Shown in pieces: positions 54,901 through 64,000 of a stretch of DNA of 64,000 bases. The number at the start of each line of letters is the position of its first letter. The stretch's first letter is position 1. Below the pieces are notes generated by a model that worked only from the letters and a program-made list of their open reading frames with translations, did no database searches and had not been told where the DNA came from. The stretch covers positions 868,001 through 932,000 of the forward strand of contig CP053155.1 in the NCBI GenBank assembly GCA_014607495.2, read 5' to 3'. The DNA is from Carposina sasakii (lineage: Eukaryota > Arthropoda > Insecta > Lepidoptera > Carposinidae). A program made the position numbers and the translations under genes.

Positions 54901-57268
54901 CTGTATACATTTCTTATGCAAATTTCTCTGTTTTTACTGTAGTGTTTTGTGTACAATAAAGAATAAGAACATACTCCTTTTGTTACACCCTGTAGGAACT
55001 TTCAAAGAGCGTCGAACAATATAAAGCACTTTCCGCTGCATGTTTTACGAATGCTGCACAGCGGATGTATGGATTTAGTTGGCGAGCGTATTGTGCAGTG
55101 AATTGGTAGTAAAAATCATTGCTAACTATTATTATTATTACGTATGGTTTAAACAGGTAAATTTACAAGATGCCATATCTACGAGTATTTCATGTATGTT
55201 TGGAACTATTGGAACTAAATTCAGTATGGGAAGAACTAAGTCTTAAACATTAATGGAATAGTCTGAATTGAATATTCATAAAATTGTACTATATTTTAAT
55301 TATTTTTAGGTTCCTGTAAAATAGCTAATTTGAATTGGTATAAATACAGGGTGTGGGTGACAGCCCGGCAAATACTGAAATGCTGAACAAGTACCATTGT
55401 GTTGAGTTATACGACAGTGTTATAACTCGCAGGAAATATATTTTTGATTTGATTATCAGTAATCTTTGCTCTCCGCGCCAATTGTATCGGGTGGTCCTGT
55501 CGCTAATTAAATGGGCTAATTGGTTATTGTGTGAGATATTGCTGTTTTTTGGATCACTTGTGACTCTCCATTAGGGTTGATCAGTTATTTGAAATTTTAT
55601 GAGAGCAACTTTTTAAAAATTATATTTTGGTTAAAGTTTTATTTTTAAACCATTATCAAACGAACTAAACTATTTTTTCCCGACAATATATAAAAATGTC
55701 GGAAAATTTTGGAATTTTCCTGCGAAAATCTTCAGTTTCAGCACGGCTTAAGAGAGGTCTTGAGCTCAAATATTACTTGTGTGAATATTTTTTTCATTTT
55801 CTTAATAACATTTATAAAAATTTCAGTGTTTTCCGCCTCAGAATCATGGTCTGAAGTCATGGTATCAATATTTGCCCGGCTGTCATAAACACCCTGTATA
55901 CTAAATTTCGCACGTAACTCAACCTACAATTAGATACCAAAAATAAAGGAATGTATTTTAATTAAGAACATTTTTTTAAATGCGTCATCCATAAGGTTTT
56001 TAGTCGACCTTTTAATGGTAATCTTAATATATATAAATCTCGTGTCACAATGTTTGTCCTCAATGGACTCCTAAACCACTTAACCGATTATAATAAAATT
56101 CGCACACCATGTGCAGTTCGATCCAACTTGAGAGATAGGATAGTTTAAATCTCAAATTATAGTCGCAATTTTAATTTATTGCTAATTATTTGTCTGTTAT
56201 ACCTTTCGACTTGGTTGAGTAAGTAATCAATAGATGGCGCTGCTTTGGTAAACCGACAAACGTGTCATATAAGCTACAATTCAATTTCCACGCGGACGAA
56301 GTCGCGGGCGTCCACTAGTCTATGTATAAATTTATCTTGATGTGTCAGAACAGTTCCGATGCTTACCCTTTATGGTAGATACAGAGGCAGGGCAGGCGCG
56401 CGATGGTGTCTCCAGCAGACAGCTCCTCGAGGCAGATCACGCACTCGCCCTTCGCGTCGTTCAGGATGTCCTCTGGAAATTTACATGTGGCTTGTTAGGG
56501 GGGTTTAAAGGGCTAATTGTTATGGTATATGGTTGGTGTTTATACTAGTAGTGATAGTGCTAAATGCGACGATTGGTAATCTGTGAAATATAACTATCTC
56601 TAAGGTCTTTTTTCGTGGATATTAAGCAAGGTTATAACCTTATAATATACAAAAGAAACACATCAATCCCGGTTTTAAAAAGTAAATATTCCATGACTCA
56701 GAAATAGAAATTAATGTTTATACAGTGTTTAATCGACTACCCCTACGAAAAGATCATACATGGTGTAAAGAAAGGGGTATTTAAGCATCATGCTATGAAT
56801 ATATAGCTCAATCCTAAGAGCCTATCCATAAAATATGCGTTTATAAATCAAATAATACATGCCATGATTGTATGACTATTTCTTTAATCCCCCTTTATAC
56901 AAAATTTCAAACTCGAAATCACATGTTTATTTTTCCCGATACTATGGAGAATTTTTAAATATCTCAGGAATTTTCATACAATCTTGAAAAATAAATATGT
57001 GATTTCGAATCTCAAATTTTGTAGATAGGTTCTCTACAGTGGGCTTTTTACATAGCTTTTCGCTTAACATACCCTTTTTGTTACACCCTGTATATGTAAT
57101 ATAGTATATAGGTATTGCTTAGAATATTTTTTAGTACAATAAAGAATTTTATCTATCTGTAACCACACTTACCATTATAAGAGAGGCGCGGCCTGGTGAG
57201 GCACATGACCAGATGGCACTCGATGTCATCGGGCAGCACGAACTTGCTGCACACAGGACACTTTATTC
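51929..57268 (-). CDS. ZNRF1/2: ZNRF1/2-type E3 ubiquitin ligase, last three exons
   Basis: Three minus-strand exons: 57268-57173, 56472-56367 and 51986-51929 (with stop). All are GT-AG and the phases join exactly. The first gives the zinc finger [20 protein letters not shown] then [10 protein letters not shown]. The second gives the RING start [10 protein letters not shown] and [15 protein letters not shown]. The third gives [18 protein letters not shown] and stop. This is the arrangement of vertebrate ZNRF1 and ZNRF2, with a zinc finger followed by a RING close to the C-terminus. Those proteins are membrane-associated E3 ligases, anchored by N-terminal myristoylation, and act in endosomal/lysosomal trafficking and neuronal signalling. 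The N-terminal exon with the expected myristoylated glycine was not found and must lie to the right, perhaps outside the window. The intron between exons two and three is 4.4 kb and full of repeats. Fly-level function is inference from the family. Confidence 0.93.
51972..52127. repeat. Tandem duplication of the ZNRF exon 3' splice site
   Basis: 51 bases (51972-52022) recur exactly at 52043-52093. A following 15-base word ('cttatattgataaac') is repeated at about 52029 and 52112. The unit includes the pyrimidine tract, the acceptor AG and the first 15 bases of the terminal exon. Confidence 0.92.
52128..53544. other. ZNRF intron, no gene
   Basis: Mostly unassigned AT-rich sequence. 52650-52800 is slightly GC-richer without a match. 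A family C 5' piece ('cagaactgcaggatcacgaa') is at 53230-53290. Confidence 0.45.
53545..53600 (+). repeat. SINE family B 3' fragment
   Basis: 'acaagacctttagggatctt' and 'gctaggtcaatgtgttgtaa' are the family B 3' end without its head. Confidence 0.55.
53620..53822 (+). mobile_element. Helitron, 3' truncated
   Basis: Starts TCTATACATATAATAAAAAT and follows the family up to 'ccacttaacatataggc', then breaks off. The hairpin and CTAG end are absent. Confidence 0.72.
54325..54420 (+). repeat. tRNA-like SINE (family U)
   Basis: 'gatagcccaatggttaagacg' (A-box-like) and 'gcgtgagttcgataac' (B-box-like) followed by 'gaatttatttta'. A related head is at 60820. The B box is mutated, which argues against a working tRNA gene. 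Confidence 0.6.
54455..54850 (-). pseudogene. Jockey/CR1-like LINE, RT C-terminus
   Basis: The minus strand encodes [20 protein letters not shown] then [15 protein letters not shown] and a stop. This is the C-terminal signature (F..R...LWN.LP) of Jockey/CR1-group reverse transcriptases. Only the last 80 or so codons and the 3' UTR are present. Confidence 0.75.
55345..55898. repeat. MITE with 30-bp TIRs, 554 bp
   Basis: TACAGGGTGTGGGTGACAGC at the left pairs with 'gctgtcataaacaccctgta' at the right; symmetry covers about 30 bp including 'ccggcaaata'. TA occurs at both borders. The interior is non-coding and AT-rich. Confidence 0.75.
56022..56318 (+). mobile_element. Non-autonomous Helitron, 297 bp
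   Basis: Same ends as 9667-10018 (TCTTAATATATATAAATCTC ... CCACTAG), inserted between A and T. It is about 55 bp shorter because of an internal deletion after 'ttatttgtctgtta'. It ends about 50 bp downstream of the ZNRF RING exon donor. Confidence 0.83.
56367..56472 (-). CDS. ZNRF1/2: ZNRF exon with RING finger start
   Basis: Acceptor TTTCCAG|AGG and donor AAAGG|GTAAGC on the minus strand. Encodes [20 protein letters not shown] then [15 protein letters not shown]. The paired Cys and His residues of the RING are intact. Confidence 0.93.
56590..56760 (-). repeat. SINE family B remnant
   Basis: 'tctaaggtcttttttcgtgg' and 'ccatgactcagaaatag' match the family B body in reverse. The head is lost. 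Confidence 0.5.
56885..57092. repeat. MITE family G, left end missing
   Basis: The body matches 14010-14260 ('tcccgatactatggagaatt', 'ctctacagtgggc') and the right end is 'cctttttgttacaccctgta'. The left arm is cut within 'ccctttatacaaaatttcaa'. Confidence 0.72.
57173..57268 (-). CDS. ZNRF1/2: ZNRF exon with zinc finger
   Basis: Acceptor TTTCAG|GAA and donor AATG|GTAAGT on the minus strand. Encodes [20 protein letters not shown] then [11 protein letters not shown]. Cys/Cys/His/Cys ligands are visible. The upstream exon must end in phase 1. Confidence 0.93.
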
Positions 57269-57392
57269 CTGAAACAAGGGAAACAAACTCGGTTTAATTC
57301 TATGTACAGTCAAATTAATTTAAAAAATCTTTCGTTACTTACTGACCACTAAACTTATGGGATTACAAAGCTGGTTGGCATGTAATATGCAA

Positions 57393-57515
57393 TCCACTAG
57401 GACGCCCGCGACTTCGTCCGCGTGGACTGAAGAGAAAACAAAATGTTGAAATTATCCCGGATAAAAATGTTTTCACGGGATAAAAAGTAGCCTATATTAT
57501 GTGTAGCATACCTAC
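57393..57515 (-). mobile_element. Helitron 3' fragment
   Basis: Reverse-oriented CTAG end and hairpin ('ctaggacgcccgcgacttcg') with about 100 bp of family body, then unrelated sequence. Confidence 0.65.
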
Positions 57516-57726
57516 GAAAATATAGGTAGAGATATATAGAATACATGTTAAGTAGTAATTTGGTGGGTTTGACTACAAAAACTTAAATTATACGTCTGGG
57601 TTTGTCTTAATTATTTACGATGAAAATACAATATCTAGCCGTGTGAAGAGTTCGTGTGAAGGTGAGGTGACCTTTGATAATGTGATTGTTTTAAATTATT
57701 TTCGGCAATGTAGCGTATGAGTAATA

Positions 57727-58044
57727 TATATACATATAATAAAAATGTAACGGATCGCTGTCTGTACATGGAAGATATATGAGAAAAAATATTATAGGAG
57801 ACCTTTATCAACGCAATAGCAGGTACCCAAAAGAATGATTTTTGGAATTTTTGTCAGTTTGTTTGTGCGTGCTAATCTCAGGAACGGCTGAACAGTTTTC
57901 GATTCAGTTTTCAGGAATATATTGTGACAGGTCCCACTTAACATATAGGCTACTTTTTATCCCGGGAAAATGTAATCCCGTATAATTTCGACATTTTGTT
58001 TTTTCTGCAGTCCACGCGAACGGAATCGCGGGCGTGTCCACTAA
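57727..58044 (+). mobile_element. Helitron copy with mutated ends
   Basis: Body as in 4172, with 'tacatataataaaaatgtaa' near the 5' end and a 3' hairpin (point mutations) followed by CCACTAA in place of CTAG. An older copy by this measure. Confidence 0.72.
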
Positions 58045-58369
58045 TAAAAAATATAATGGTTATTTTTACACTCGGAAAAAAGTTAACCAGTTAAATTCAA
58101 TAAAACGAAATAATTTAAATCGGAATCAAGTTCCTCTGGGACGGGGCTCTCCGGGAAAGCTCTCCCTCTCGAGGTCCCCGCCTCGGGAACGTATACTATT
58201 ATAGGTACGTATATTCTGTGCCTCGGGAAGTAACCCAATATTTTTGTCCTGTTCTGTAGACCTCAGAACCGAACGGGATGGCGGAGATCTGTGGGGACCC
58301 TCTGCCCCATCTAGGGAACACAGGAACATAAGTCTGTAAACCAAATTTACAGTTTCCTGTGTCATTACT
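58045..58369. other. No confident feature
   Basis: GC-richer piece at 58125-58330 with an open minus-strand frame but no start context, splice sites or family match. It is possibly a repeat. Confidence 0.35.
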
Positions 58370-58628
58370 TGATCGGGCGAAATTTATAGTGTCCAGTGTT
58401 TATGCTAGTTTTTTCATAGGCAGATATTAATTATTTCTCGTGAAAAAATCTTGCTACACGCGTCAATTTGCATTTATGTATAAGAACGCAGTCTATTTAC
58501 TCAACTTTGGACCCTAATATTTTGGAAACCAGACACTTCCCAGGTATGCTTCCATGGAGAAAAATGATCGTGACGATGAAGAGATTCTGTAGATTTCGGG
58601 AACGTTGACTAACAAAAATCAACCTGTA
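58370..58628 (-). repeat. MITE family F, truncated
   Basis: Reverse copy that keeps the 'cctgta' end at 58628 and the 'ttccatggagaaaaatgatc' body. The other end is lost. Confidence 0.7.
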
Positions 58629-58959
58629 TAACTCTTCGCCAGCGGCAGTCATGGACAGAAAAACAATAATCAACATTAAGATATTCCACGCGCGTGTTTA
58701 ATACTGAAATCGGTAGAAGTCATCGGTCGCTTGACCATTATCCTTGGCAGAATAGACACGTACCGACACACGGACGCGCGAATTAAATATGTATTATGGC
58801 CAATTGTCGCATTGAATTTTAAAGCGAATATAATTACCGGTCACTTGAATAGGCTTGAGAGGTTTGTGTCAACAACTTCGCTAATACGGCAAAAGCACTA
58901 AATTTTAATGGTGTCTATATACATAGGTACTACTGGGAGTCTAGGACAGGTACAATAGA

Positions 58960-59145
58960 AGATGGTACTGCCTGTACCTGCACAAGTAGCATGACCTGCG
59001 AAACACGATATGATAAACCGATTTATCGACATTAAGCCTGTCAGAATACGATAAATATAGCCGCCATGTTGAATTTTGTATAGAGACAATATCATATCGT
59101 ATGATAGGATATCCACAATGCGTGGTCATGCTAGGGGAGCTGTAT
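58960..59145. repeat. Palindromic MITE family I, diverged
   Basis: 'tagcatgacctgcgaaacac' at the left and 'gcgtggtcatgctag' at the right, with 'cgatatgataaaccgattta' between. Similar to 49619 but with diverged arms. Confidence 0.65.
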
Positions 59146-60650
59146 TACATATATTCTGTGAACACTCTGTAAAGTATAAGATAAAGTCACGATTTATTTT
59201 TCTATTGTTACTAAAATTTTACAATATTTACGGTCACATACATCAAAATTAGTTTTAATGTACATGTAATGTCTTTATAGAGAAGTACAATAGAAAAACA
59301 AGTATACCTGCCTATCCATATAGAGGGGAAATATTATAATAATACCTATGTATGCATACAGAATTTTAGAAATTTTCCGCGTAAACTTGCAAAGTTGAGA
59401 TAGCGAAATAACAGAATCCATTCAAGAATAAAACTCTCGCGACATTTTTGTTAGTCCCTCTTAATTATGCCATGGTACTAAACGAAAGCTAAAAAGCAAA
59501 ATGTACTCGTAATACTTTCTAAGCTAAAAGCAAACCCGCTCATAATTAATTTGTCCTAATGCTAGTAGACACTCATAATGTAGATACTCACTGTAAACCT
59601 AATCCCTTTGCCCTGCTCCCTGTTACAGCTTTCAGACAGTTTTAATGAGAAAGTCTCCTTTGAGAAAAAGACAACGAATTTAATATTAACATAATACATT
59701 ATATAAAATGGCTTAGTCTCGTCAGCATGCAATGCAATAATGCATATTGGTACGATATCTCAACTATACCCTCTGTGGCACCAAACCCCTATGTATGTCC
59801 TCTTAGGTAAAGTCCTATATCTAGAACTCATCCTGTAAAGTACCCATTCGCATTATTCAGAAACAGGTTATAATACGTTACCTACAGCAAGACTACCTAG
59901 TCAACTACCCCTTGATGATTGAATTAAACTTGCCACATAAGCCACGAATATTAAAATTATTTACACATTGACCTATACTAATGTATACTAAGCAACGGTA
60001 GATGTATATTCCATCATGACTGGCTTATCGCCTCAGGACCTATCAGGGTCAATCGTCGATGCAGGAACAAGCTACGTAGGTGCATATAATCGGCTACAAA
60101 GGGAGTCGAGATGCACATAGCATATAAATCATAAGCTATATTTCAGTTTACGGTAGTCCTACTCAATCGAGCTCATGGTAAAATTCATAACAATTTCTAA
60201 CATCTGACTCCATTCACAATCGAAATTCTAAGTCTTGGTTATCATGATACGTGGCCTACTCGGATTGTGTTGTTTAATACATTATGCGTTGTTTATCATT
60301 CACGTAATGCCTATCTTGTGGCTCTTGGCTCTGCTGTCAGCTATCTCCGTAGGGGTTCAGGGATCGAATAGATGTACTTATATTTGCTCCAATGTACGAA
60401 TAAGTAGGCGTACCATGATGAGATATACTGCCATTGGTCATGTACGTCAATATGAAGATACATAATCTATAGCATACTTGACTTCTATTCACTCTATCGA
60501 ATCTGGTGTTAGAAGACACTAGTAATTTATCTAAGAAATGTCTGTCACTCTTGATCGCTAGGTTTAATGATGATGTATTTACCCAAATAGTGTATAGCTA
60601 TCGTGATGTAACGTTGCCGATTGATTGAATGATTCGAAACGTTAGGGTGA
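59146..60650. other. No recognised feature
   Basis: Possibly the intron or upstream region of ZNRF. A degenerate family D scrap is at about 59755. No first exon with a Met-Gly start was found. Confidence 0.4.
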
Positions 60651-60654
60651 GGAA

Positions 60655-60700
60655 TTTTTTCCATTTTCTTTATTAATAATTTTATAATTGTATATAATTA
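60655..60700 (+). repeat. Family T SINE tail only
   Basis: 'ccattttctttattaataat' preceded by T-rich sequence, without the tRNA-like head. Confidence 0.5.
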
Positions 60701-60819
60701 CAGTAGATTACCAGCTGTTGTTATGAACTTTCTAACTGTTGGTTCGTTTATCCAAAAACTCTAATGAGTTATAAACGACATACTCGTATGTAACTACATT
60801 TTGTTGTGAAATGAAAAGC

Positions 60820-60920
60820 GTTAATAGCTCAATCGTTAAAAGCCCAGCCTTTCAGTCGTCAGAGTAGGTTCGATCCCAATCACCGGGCTGCACCAAAGAA
60901 TTTATTTCATTAAGGAGGGT
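60820..60920 (+). repeat. tRNA-like SINE (family U)
   Basis: 'gttaatagctcaatcgttaa' and B-box-like 'ggttcgatcccaatcaccg', then 'gaatttatttcattaagg'. Same layout as 54325. Confidence 0.6.
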
Positions 60921-61560
60921 TATATTTGTAAAATTGACACATTAGCTATACCCAATGAGGGTTGGACAAGATATAAAACAACTATCAAATCTTTTTATCC
61001 GACTTCCAAAAAGAAGGAGGGTTTTTAAATTATCACTTTAGCTATATCCAAGAGGGTTGAATAAGCCATAAAACTCTTTTACCAGAATGAGGCTTGAAAG
61101 AAACCATATTACGCTGATTTTTTAAAATATAATTAGCTAGGCAAACATTTGACCGCCATCCCGATGGTGAAAAGGGGCTGGTGGAACTGTGTTGTGAAGT
61201 TCCCACGCACACTCTCCAAAGTGTATCCTGTAAAACACTGACAAGGCAGCAATTTTAAGGCGGTGGGTCAGGTCCTGGTCCCATAAATAATAGGTTAAGA
61301 TTTGATTATGTTACCGTATCTACCTCTAACAGTCAAGAGTTCTGTTAGCGTCAGCAGAGTAGGTAAACTCACGACTTGGTAAGTACGAGAATTTAGCATG
61401 GTCGCTCTAAGTGGCAGCGACAACACAATCAAAATGGCTGAAATGAGGCCAACCAAGTGTTTACAAGTTACTGGCCTATAGGCAATAGTATTTAGGTTTT
61501 TTCACATCATAGATAAGCATTTTAACTAAGCACCCAAAAAGTTTATTCAACTTTAACAAA
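60921..61560. other. No gene recognised
   Basis: 61135-61290 resembles a decayed LINE 3' region like the one at 54455 ('gacaaggcagcaattttaag'). The rest is unassigned. Confidence 0.35.
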
Positions 61561-61562
61561 GG

Positions 61563-61830
61563 GTCATCATCATTATCATCAGCCTATTGCAGTCCACTGC
61601 TGGAATTAGGCCTCCCCCAGGGCACGCCACAAGACTGCCATGGGAGGTATTTGCCCATAGTCGCCACGCTGGGCAGGGGGGTTGGTGACCGCAGTTTGTA
61701 TTTTGGACTATGTTATCAACACGGAAGGTGCTGCTGCCCACCTCCCGGAAACCCTTAATCGCCTCATACGATACCCAGGGGCAGACATGGGGTGGCACGA
61801 ATTCTACTCTGCCGGCACCACGCGGCTGGT
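61563..61830 (-). repeat. SINE family A copy, full-length
   Basis: Minus strand from GCCGCGTGGTGCCGGCAGAG to 'agtggactgcaataggctga' and a GATAATGATGATG tail. One of the best-preserved copies. Confidence 0.82.
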
Positions 61831-61864
61831 AATAAAATTTAATTTCTGTTTTTATGCAGGGGGT

Positions 61865-62060
61865 CATTAGAATACATCAGCGGCGTACTCGTATTCATCT
61901 AGGTAATACGAGTATCAAAAGAATCGACTAAGGAACTCTCAGGTGATAAACTAGAAACATGTCACTAATCAATCAGTTACATATGTTTCCGCTATGCTAA
62001 AGGTAGCTGTGGGATTTGATTTCCCTTATGATCCTGCAGATCTAGCTAGCCAATTTTGTG
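61865..62060 (-). repeat. SINE family C copy
   Basis: Reverse order: 'agaatacatcagc', 'tctcaggtgataaact', 'cgctatgctaaaggtagctg' and 'gatcctgcagatctagcta'. Confidence 0.65.
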
Positions 62061-62289
62061 AACATGCATATGTATATGTACGTAAGTAACTCGTAAAATA
62101 TACCTATAATTACTTTCGTAAATAAATACTTCTAGTGCTAGAGTCTTTCTCGAGTGTATCACAAAAAAGTTAATTAAAAATAAACGTTGTTTACTCCGCG
62201 TTAGTATTTAATTTAATTCACATCGGTTTCGGCCTTGATCTTAGAACCGAGCTGTTTAGAAATTTACTCCGACTAGCTACTTACTATAA

Positions 62290-62595
62290 AGTATACTAAG
62301 ATTATCCGGCAGAAGACCAAAGTGACAGACATAGTACCGAAATGTAGCAGACTGAAGTGGTAGTGGGCAGGCCACATCTGTCGTAGAACCGATGGCCGGT
62401 GGAGTAAACGGGTTCTTGAATGGAGACCGCGCCTCGACAAGCGTAGCGTTGGGCGCCCTCCGGCCAGATGGACCGATGACTTAACGAGAACGGCTGGTAG
62501 TGACTGGATGGCAAAAACGGGAGATCGAGCCATGTGGCGTACACTGGGAAGGCCTACGTCCAGCAGTGGACTGCAATAGGCTGACGATGATGATA
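62290..62595 (+). pseudogene. LINE-A, RT C-terminus and 3' end
   Basis: Frame-interrupted coding remnant of a non-LTR retrotransposon, with RPDGPMT-like, 'gactggatggcaaaaacggg' (DWMAKTGD) and a W/R-rich stretch. It then ends directly in 'cgtccagcagtggactgcaa' and a GACGATGATGA tail. The last 40 or so bases are the same as the SINE family A 3' end. Confidence 0.75.
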
Positions 62596-62719
62596 CTAAG
62601 CTACAACAGGCTACAACCTAGGACTATACCTATATATATCTATATAGCCATTTATCTAAATGGCTGCAACAACAAGACGTCTGAACTTTCCATCTCGATT
62701 CGCAATATGCTGCCGGGGC

Positions 62720-62835
62720 TTCACTGGAATACATCAGCTGCATCTCCTTCCGTTCACGTCGCAAGAGTAAACTAAGGAACTCAGAGGCATTCTCTCAGGC
62801 GATAAGCTAGCAAGTTTCAACTGATCTTTTATATC
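62720..62835 (-). repeat. SINE family C fragment
   Basis: 'ggaatacatcagctgcatct', 'ctctcaggcgataagctagc' and 'aactgatc' correspond to the 3' half of family C in reverse. Confidence 0.6.
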
Positions 62836-62979
62836 AGGCCCTGATATGCTGAACGAGGCGGATCACCTTCGTGATAGTAGTAGGTACCTACTGGCTTCCA
62901 GATTATAAGAACACGGTAATCATGGGCTTTCTTTCAGGCGATGAGCTAGCATTTTGTTAGTTTTACCCTTTATGCTTAG

Positions 62980-63215
62980 CCGCGTGGTGCCGGCAGAGTT
63001 TGCACCACCCCTGCCTGCCTGTAGGTATCGTACAAGGCGATTAAGAGTTTTAAGGTGGCAGCGCCTCCGTTGCTGACAACATAGTCCGAAAATCACACTG
63101 CGGTCACCAACCCGCCTGCCCAGCGTGATGACTATGGGCAAAACCCCCCTGTGGCAGTGGCCTTGTGGCGCGCCCTGGGGGAGGCCTTCGTCCAGCAGTG
63201 GACTGCAATAGGCTG
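62980..63215 (+). repeat. SINE family A copy
   Basis: 'gccgcgtggtgccggcagag' to 'agtggactgcaataggctga', with an AGACAAGA-type tail instead of GATGAT. The 5' half has short deletions. Confidence 0.78.
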
Positions 63216-64000
63216 AAGACAAGACCCTATATGCTCACTGGTTAGTGGATCTCTTTCGCGATCCAGTGATCTAAGTAAATAAATATGTATGTAGTACAAT
63301 TCGCGACAGTAGAAATGAACCTACGCACGTTCGAACTCTCTAAGATCTGGAAATATCTGTATGTTCTCATTATAGTAAAGTAGCCCCCCCATTTCGCCCT
63401 GTTGGCATCTTATTATTATAAGTCACATACAATCCACAAAGTCGAAAATGCCATAGAAAATAAAAAAAGTTACGACCAGAATATACTTAACTGACGTAGT
63501 CCAAGCAACTATACGGTTGAGTTCACTTTGCTATTTAATTTCACAGCTATAAATACAGCCATAAACTATGAAACATGAGAGACGGGGCGAGACAAGCAAA
63601 TCACATGACGGGGTTCTGACCACTTAATTGGATATCACTTTGATGGAGACATTTCAGTGAGGTAATACACCATTTTTATTCATTCAGTAAACTTCCATGC
63701 AGCATTTTAAGCGTTACCGAAGAAGAGATGAAACTCTTAACGCAAGATTGTACGAGATATCTCTACACTGGTCATAGCGACGACTCTGCAACGTACTTCT
63801 TGTAGAGCTTATGGCACAGAGAAATAGTAGGTAAATCCTATACCTCTATGCTTATGCAACCCCAAGATTTCGTTTGTAGGCAGGTAGCGCTACAACATCA
63901 GGTGACGTGTCGTTGTGTCACATGAGATGCAAGCGATGAAGCGACGTGTACAGAAAAATACGTAGAAATAAGTATAGTCGATGGTGATATGTCGCTTGTT
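63216..64000. other. No recognised feature
   Basis: AT-rich sequence up to the window end, with no coding or repeat-family match that I can support. Confidence 0.4.

Larger units (their letters stand above)
54143..54994. repeat. MITE family G interrupted by a SINE and a LINE
   Basis: The left end 'tacaggatgtaacaaaaagg' and right end 'ccttttgttacaccctgta' are those of family G but lie 850 bp apart. The space is filled by a tRNA-like SINE (54325) and a LINE fragment (54455). Confidence 0.65.

Noticed and set aside
58126..58365. First exon of ZNRF on the minus strand
   Set aside because: The reading frame has no Met-Gly myristoylation start, no donor that fits phase 1 and no similarity to ZNRF N-termini.

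Overview
The window looks like a lepidopteran (moth or butterfly) nuclear genome. It is AT-rich and intron-rich, and it is crowded with short interspersed elements, Helitrons that end in CTAG and palindromic MITEs of kinds common in Lepidoptera. Three host genes and one complete DNA transposon can be read from the sequence. Most other sequence is intron or intergenic DNA made of layered transposable-element copies.

Layout. (1) About 1-28,650: no convincing host exon. At least six SINE/LINE families, several Helitrons, many MITEs and an 80-bp minisatellite. This stretch may be the first intron of the gene that starts at 33,694 on the minus strand. (2) 28,662-32,576: a complete, apparently intact Transib element, the superfamily from which RAG1 derives. 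It has CGTCG target duplications, 351-bp terminal inverted repeats that are about 99% identical, and one 704-aa transposase with its D-D-E residues. A SINE is nested upstream of its TATA box. (3) 33,613-33,694, minus strand: a signal-peptide first exon of an unidentified secreted or membrane protein, with a GC-rich upstream region. (4) 37,146-50,852, plus strand: the complete virilizer gene (VIRMA, the large scaffold of the m6A mRNA methyltransferase complex) in nine coding exons. I can follow its reading frame to the stop codon except for one single-base frame slip in the Arg/Ser/Asp-rich part of exon 3. (5) 51,929-57,268, minus strand: the last three coding exons of a ZNRF1/2-type E3 ubiquitin ligase, tail-to-tail with virilizer. 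(6) 57,300-64,000: probably the 5' intron or upstream region of the ZNRF gene, again mostly repeats.

The most notable objects are the intact Transib with unusually long terminal repeats, the virilizer frame slip and its stop-free 72-nt first intron, the duplicated splice acceptor of the ZNRF terminal exon, and a SINE family that shares its 3' end with a LINE. All family calls come from reading motifs by eye; no database search was run.
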